Positions 59,129 to 64,000 of a DNA stretch of 64,000 nucleotides are shown piece by piece. Source of the stretch: Aotearoamyces nothofagi (lineage: Eukaryota > Ascomycota > Leotiomycetes > Leotiales > Tympanidaceae). The DNA is taken from positions 744,001 to 808,000 of the forward strand of contig JADDTR010000005.1 of the NCBI GenBank assembly GCA_015345905.1. Reading direction: 5' to 3'. The position numbers and the translations under genes are program-made. Under the pieces are notes generated by a model. That model had not been told where the DNA came from. It did not search any database and was given only the letters and a program-made list of their open reading frames with translations. Numbering within the stretch: the first letter of the stretch is position 1; each line of letters opens with the position of its first letter.

Positions 59129-59462
59129 ATCCAGTACACAAGAACAGCGTATCCTCTAGAAAAGAAAAGAAAAGAAAAAGAAAAGAAAAGAACATTGAAT
59201 TCAGCCCGGCATTGATAGCGCAGCCTGGTGTCTTGGAAGACCGCGCCTCCAAGCTTCTGTTTCGGGGGGGCTGTAGGCGGCGGGCAGTGGGCAGTGGACT
59301 ACTGTAGGCAGATACTGTAGATGGCTGTAGGCAGTTGCGGCAGAGAGGCCGTGGCAGTGGCAGTGGCACTGGGGCAGGGTGCTGGCGACAGAGGGCCAGT
59401 CGGTCTCCGCGAACACGACGGAGCAGTACTGCTGGTACGGTACGGGACAGTGCTTTCGGTGC

Positions 59463-59680
59463 AGATACTGTGGGACGGGCTGTTGGCGGGCTGTGGGCGG
59501 AGCAGGACTGGTACAACACAATACAGTAGAGCAGTACTGGTATAGACAGTACAGTAGTACAGTACAGTACAGTACTTCTGTGCAGATACAGTGGGACGGG
59601 CGGTTGGCGGGCTGTAGGCGGAGCAGGACTGGCACGGCACTTCTGTACAGTAAGTACAGTGGGACGGGCTACAGACAGGC
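59463..59680 (+). repeat. About 120-bp segmental repeat, two good copies and a partial third
   Basis: CAGATACTGTGGGACGGGCT at 59463 recurs as CAGATACAGTGGGACGGGCG near 59584, both followed by GGCGGAGCAGGACTGG. A third partial copy (CAGTGGGACGGGCTACAG) begins near 59,658. GTACAGTACAGT runs fill the gaps. Confidence 0.8.
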
Positions 59681-59968
59681 CAGGCCAGAAGATACAGTAG
59701 TACTTGGCCGGAGCAAGCAGACGCTGTGCCGCCTCATCAGGGCACCGTAGGGGCGTCCTGTCCCTGGGGCCACAACCTCAACCTCGCCGCAGCGCATCGG
59801 CCACCGCCCAGCCGCTGCTCCGTGTGCCGCGTGCCGTGTGCCGGTGCACTGTATGCACTGATCACCTCCCACCGATCACCTCCCACTTCCCACCTCCCAC
59901 TGTGTGCACTGATCAGCTTCCCACCAGTGCAGGCCAGAATACCGCGCTAGAGGCTTATTGGCAATGTA

Positions 59969-59998
59969 CTGTAACTGTAACTGTAACTGTAACTGTAA
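59969..59998 (+). repeat. (CTGTAA)5 hexamer repeat
   Basis: Five perfect copies of CTGTAA. Next to it, CCCTG pentamers run at about 60,044-60,075 and GAGTAT hexamers at about 60,138-60,160. Confidence 0.9.
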
Positions 59999-60655
59999 AT
60001 AAAAGCAGACGGAGATTGCTTTTCTGCTGCTGGCTGCTCTATATTGCCCTGCCCTGCCCTGCCCTGCCCTGCCCTGGACGCCCAGCACCTCTCCTGTACC
60101 TGTCGCTGGCTGCCCACGGATGGTGGTCGCGACGAGGATGAGTATGAGTATGAGTATGAGCGAGTACAGAAGAACGACCGCATGCTACGAGTATAAGTGA
60201 GTACAGAAGAACGACCACACGCGCAATATAGCGACTATATAATAAACCCATCCGCACCTGTGCCTACAGCAGCTTAAAGCCAACAGCTTAAAGCCAAGTC
60301 TGCCAGAGAAGCCCCCTCCCCCTCCCCCCCGAGTCCGAGCACCGCGTTGATATACAGTAGAGAGAGAGAGGCCTGTAGCCTGCCTGGCTGGCTGGCGATC
60401 CTCATTTCCCTTGGCTCTGCCGAGACTCCCAGAGCCAGCCTTGTCAACCTCTGCTGTGCCTGCGACCTGACCTCGCCGGGCCCGGGGCCTCATGGGGGCA
60501 GCCCAGCCTCGCCAGGGCAGGGCAGCCCGTCACACCCGCATCACGCATCTTGACGTCGCATGTGTGTGTACATCTACATGCACACGCACTGTACAGAGTA
60601 CACCATCCTACCTACAGTCTCGCTGCAGAACGGTACATTCTACCTCATCAGACAG

Positions 60656-60692
60656 CTGCTTCTGCTTCTGCTTCTGCTTCTGCTTCTGCTTC
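60656..60692 (+). repeat. (GCTTCT)n hexamer repeat
   Basis: Six near-perfect copies of GCTTCT. A frame across it would encode a Leu-Leu or Ala-Ser repeat, but no gene model is supported around it. Confidence 0.9.
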
Positions 60693-61289
60693 CAGCGACC
60701 CCGAGATCCCCAACCAGCAGCCACGATGGCTCCTCTCACGTGCTCCCCCTTCTCGCCGGTCTCCCTGCATCGGTCGCTCACCCAGGCTTCTTTCTGCCTC
60801 TGAGCATCCAATATACACATATACTCCTATCTCTCACCGTGACCAGATACCTACCTACAAACCCACGTCCCGCTCCTCGCCCTGGCCACTGCAGCAACCG
60901 GTGAGCGACGGCCTGGCCAGCGCACTCGGCAGCTCTGGCTACGTCTGTCTCTCTTGATGGGGGGTGCTGAAACAGAAACAGCCACGTGAGGCTCCGTCTC
61001 TCTTCACCGCCCACGACGGCCGGCTGGGCATCACATGCCACATGGAAGCTGCATCCAGATGCACTTCCTGTCGTTCGTTCGTCTCGACGCTTGTCTATCG
61101 ATTTGTGTGGTATGACTTTGGTAATATCTCTCCTATACAGGGGGGGGCCTTGGAATCTCTCGTTTCTCTTCGTTGTTCGGGTCTCTGGCAAGACAGTAGT
61201 ATCCGCGATTTTCTCAGGCCATGGATACTCTGCCATCACTGCACTGCACCGAATATCTCCGGGGAGTCTCCCTTGTCGCCATTAGATTA

Positions 61290-62345
61290 GCTACTCCAGA
61301 GGTGGTCTCGGTCTGGCCAAACTTCTAACTCGCTCAGTACGATACTCTCTAGTCCGCGGCCTGTTGTATACTGTTGTACAGGACAATCTATACGAGCAAT
61401 ATATAGCCCAGAAGAACCTTGTCGGTTTCAAGCTGTATAAGTATCTTATATAGAAATCTGCTGGAAGAGGCTTCTCGGCTGCTCTATAGCAAATCATGGA
61501 TTGTATATACTTCCGAGGACGAGTTTCTACTTGACAAGCTGTCTAGTTTCTTCTTCAGAAAAGATAATAGTACTGGCTTTGTACTGGTTTCTATAGAGTA
61601 TTATACTGGACTGATGGATATATATAATAGGTAGATAGTACCTTGAGTTCTCAGTTGTTGTCCTATAGACTTGGAGAATATCTATTACTTAGAGCCCCTG
61701 AACTGCTGGTTTAATCCTCCTTATACTATAAGAGCTATAGTTCCTCTGAACACGAACACGCTTCCCATTCGTAGGGCTTGATTTTGCACATGACGGTTTT
61801 GCTGTGCGGGCTTTACATTCAAACTAGTAAGCTGCGGACTTTAGAGATTCTGGAATAAACTTACAACACAAATTGATACGTTTTCGTAGAAAAAGGCCTG
61901 TAGAATCGCGACTCAAATGCTACCTAAATTGGAATTAACAAATTTCATTCTTACTGTACAAACGCAGAAATTAGAATTCACATACAGTATCGTCAAGAGC
62001 TAACGTAAGTCTTGTAGCAACGTTGATGTAAAGGGAAATTACTTGGGACTATTATATAACTACTGCTTTGATGAGGCTCCCTCGCCGAAGAAGTATAACA
62101 GTGCAATGCGCTGTTAGAGAGCTTCTTATAGAGAGAAAAAGAGATTTCTAGTACTATATAGACTGTTGATAGTTATAACTTATCTAAAAGCTAGAGAAAG
62201 AAAAGAAAAAGAGAAAGAAGGAATTATGTTTACTTTTCTCTATTATAGAAGTTGATAAAAGTAGTATCGAAAGAGACTACTATGGTTGTTGTTATTTAAA
62301 AGTATGATCTTGTCTTTAGTATCTAAAATATATTATATATATACA
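61290..62345. other. AT-rich, TpA-rich relic-like DNA
   Basis: Dense in CTATAG, TATATA and similar words and stop-rich in most frames. The look resembles repeat DNA decayed by C-to-T change, but no element class or terminal repeats could be seen. Confidence 0.45.
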
Positions 62346-63137
62346 GTATAGCCGACACTTCAGGCGCGACGAGACTCCGGGACCGCTGTCGCCTTTGATT
62401 CCTCCCGGCCTACCATACGGCTGGAGGAGCAGAGGTCCGCTTGCAGATACAGGGCTGGATATGGATACAGGGCCGGGATGGATACACGGCTGGATAAACA
62501 GTAGAACCTGGGATATACAGTAGAGCCTGGAGTGGTGAAGAGGTCGCACGGAGCCATCAGATCAGCTGCCCACGCCCCCGAAGCCATTGTCCCCTGATTC
62601 TCAGAAGTGGTGTGCACCGCAGTCGCTGGCGCACAGTCGCTGGCGCACACAGCCCGGCGGCCTCCGGTGGATGGACGGCCGGGTCCCGTGACCGAGGCCG
62701 CCCACCCTCGCGTCTTTCTTTCTTTCGCTGCTCCAGCGCTGCTCCAGCGCTGCTCCAGCGGCCGGGCTCGCCAAGTTGCGGGCGGCGGCACGCTGGGGCT
62801 CCGAGCACTGCCCTGGCCTGCCCCCCCAGCGTCACTGGCCTTCTGACTCGAAATCGATTCCCCTTCCCCCAGGGTCCAGCCCAGCCCGTCCAGGCCAGCC
62901 TGTGGAGCGCCGGCGAGCTGCACTGAACCTGAACCGACCAGAACGACCGTCTACCGTCTAGTAACCCACAGCATCCCCTCGGACTCATCGCCCCCCTACG
63001 TCAAACCGCCTGCCTGCCTGCCTGCTTTGTGGGACCCGGATGGACCGACCCATCAGCATCCGTCTTCTCCCGCTTCTTTGTCCCATGCTGAAGTGAATTC
63101 CCGATCGCGTCCAGCGCCGCTGCGGAGGATAAGAACA

Positions 63138-64000
63138 ATGCCCGACCTCAACTCCCTCCCGCCCTCACGCTCACCACCAACCCCAACGGCCATGCCACGA
63201 ACCATGTCTTCGGCCTCGGAAGCTGCATCAGCTATTCGCGGCCAGACCCCATCGCCGTCGCCCAGGTCGGCCTCGACTTCCCTGCAAGCAGCAGCTACGG
63301 TCAACGCCAGCCTCCAGCATGAGGATTCGAGACGTGCGTAGAACCGTGCCTCCAGAAGACGTCGCCCGCTAACTGTGCCCTAGGCTCCTCGACCAGCTCC
63401 GTCAGTCGCAGTCGACAGTCGCCGCATGCTGGCCGGAGGAGGTCTACTGTCATGATGAATCTGCAGCTCAACGACCCCAGCCTGCCATCGCCGGGAGAGA
63501 TGATCAACGAGCACCAAGTCAGCTCGTATCGAACAGCAAGCCCGCAGTCGTTTGCGGGCTCTCCCATCATCTCTACCGGCGATCCGCATCATATGCGAAA
63601 TCCCAGTCTGGGAGAGATTCACCAGGAGCTGGAACAGGAGCAGGAGGCTCAGGTGGTGCGTTGTCTTGCCCTTGTAGAGAACATGACGTGCAGCTGGACC
63701 AGAGTCGCAAGTCATGACATGCAATCAATTACTGACTACATGCAGAATCGTCTCCTGCAGATGATCCGAACTCAGCAGCAGCAACTTCAACAACTACAGG
63801 CAGCTGCCGGCCAGCCACAATCGGTCCCTGCGATCGACGATTCCACACCCCCTTCAGAACGTTCCTTATCCTTCTCCAGCCACCTAGTACAACCCATAGT
63901 AACTTCTTCTACCGGAACTCCACGCTCGCCAATTGCTATTACACACCCCCGCAGCTCCTTCGACCTAGCCAGAGCAGATATTCAGCGCAGATCACGAACA
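63138..64000 (+). CDS. Conserved fungal protein of unknown function, 5' part (runs off right edge)
   Basis: Exons 63138-63333, 63384-63655 and 63746 to the window end join in frame. About 240 residues are visible and the reading frame is still open at 64000. The start ATG lies in AACAATGCC. The protein is S/P-rich at first (DLNSLPPSRSPPTPTAMP). Then come motifs I associate with a protein found across Pezizomycotina: ATVNASLQHEDSRRSS, MMNLQLNDPSLPSPGEM and a short coiled coil LGEIHQELEQEQEAQVNRLL, continuing QMIRTQQQQLQQLQA. A second disordered S/T/P stretch follows. The glutamine-rich coiled coil suggests oligomerisation or a transcription-related role, but I cannot name the family. The domain-bearing part probably lies beyond the window. 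Confidence 0.75.

Larger units (their letters stand above)
57769..63137. other. 5.4-kb gene-poor region full of simple repeats and relic DNA
   Basis: 57.8-58.3 kb is the upstream flank of the PH-domain gene. 58.3-60.7 kb is a mosaic of microsatellites and minisatellites (listed separately). 60.7-61.3 kb is ordinary-looking DNA without a supportable gene. 61.3-62.35 kb is AT-rich relic-like DNA. 62.35-63.1 kb is GC-rich with open frames on several strands, none convincing; it is the upstream flank of the last gene. Confidence 0.6.

Noticed and set aside
62360-62988. Open frames on both strands in GC-rich DNA before the last gene
   Set aside because: Mutually overlapping and compositionally driven; more likely promoter and 5' leader of the gene at 63138.

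Overview
The window is nuclear DNA from a filamentous ascomycete (Pezizomycotina). The evidence is short GT..AG introns of about 48-100 bp with CTRAC-like branch sites, the gene content (AreB-type GATA factor, TOK-type K+ channel, class VI-type chitin synthase, Hsp88/Sse1, Hrq1, Upf2), and AT-rich gene-free stretches that look like decayed repeats. I could not place it below subphylum from sequence alone. Gene models below were spliced by eye, and the phases of the stated exons add up unless noted.

Region 1 (1-47 kb) is a conventional housekeeping block. In order: a possible exon at the left edge (-), PI 4-kinase type II (-), an AreB/ASD-4-type GATA factor (+) with an apparent second first exon, TOK1-type K+ channel (+), Lsh/Irc5-type SNF2 ATPase (-), an unrecognised protein with a very acidic repeated tail (-), a Yrb2-like FG and Ran-binding protein (+), the Hrq1 helicase (+), an RRM-like protein (+), a CAX-family cation/H+ exchanger with unusual core motifs (-), Upf2 (+), chitin synthase (+) and Hsp110 (+). 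Intergenic gaps are 0.4-4 kb. The gaps at 17.1-19.1 kb and 29.7-32.6 kb are AT-rich and look like relic repeat DNA.

Region 2 (47-63 kb) differs in composition and content. It begins with an alpha-acetolactate decarboxylase gene, a bacterial-type fermentation enzyme with its three zinc histidines intact. Next come a decayed 5' piece of a fungal STAND/NLR-type gene that runs into four 120-bp tandem repeats, a 12-bp minisatellite, and a GC-rich gene for a secreted EEP-family phosphodiesterase fused to a jacalin-like lectin. After that lie a GC-rich low-complexity zone with G-quadruplex and Z-DNA type tracts, a G-depleted AT block, a 155-bp polypyrimidine tract, a PH-domain protein gene, and about 5 kb of mixed microsatellites and minisatellites. 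The window ends inside a conserved fungal gene of unknown function (+).

Region 1 genes cover lipid signalling, nitrogen/GATA regulation, ion homeostasis (K+ channel, cation exchanger), chromatin and DNA repair (Lsh, Hrq1), RNA/protein export and RNA decay (Yrb2, Upf2), wall synthesis and chaperoning; there is no sign of a biosynthetic cluster. Region 2 looks accessory and fast-changing. I found no CRISPR array, rRNA, convincing tRNA, or intact transposon. The most notable items are the decarboxylase, the EEP-jacalin fusion with its repeat-filled intron, the NLR fragment joined to tandem repeats, and the variant exchanger motifs.
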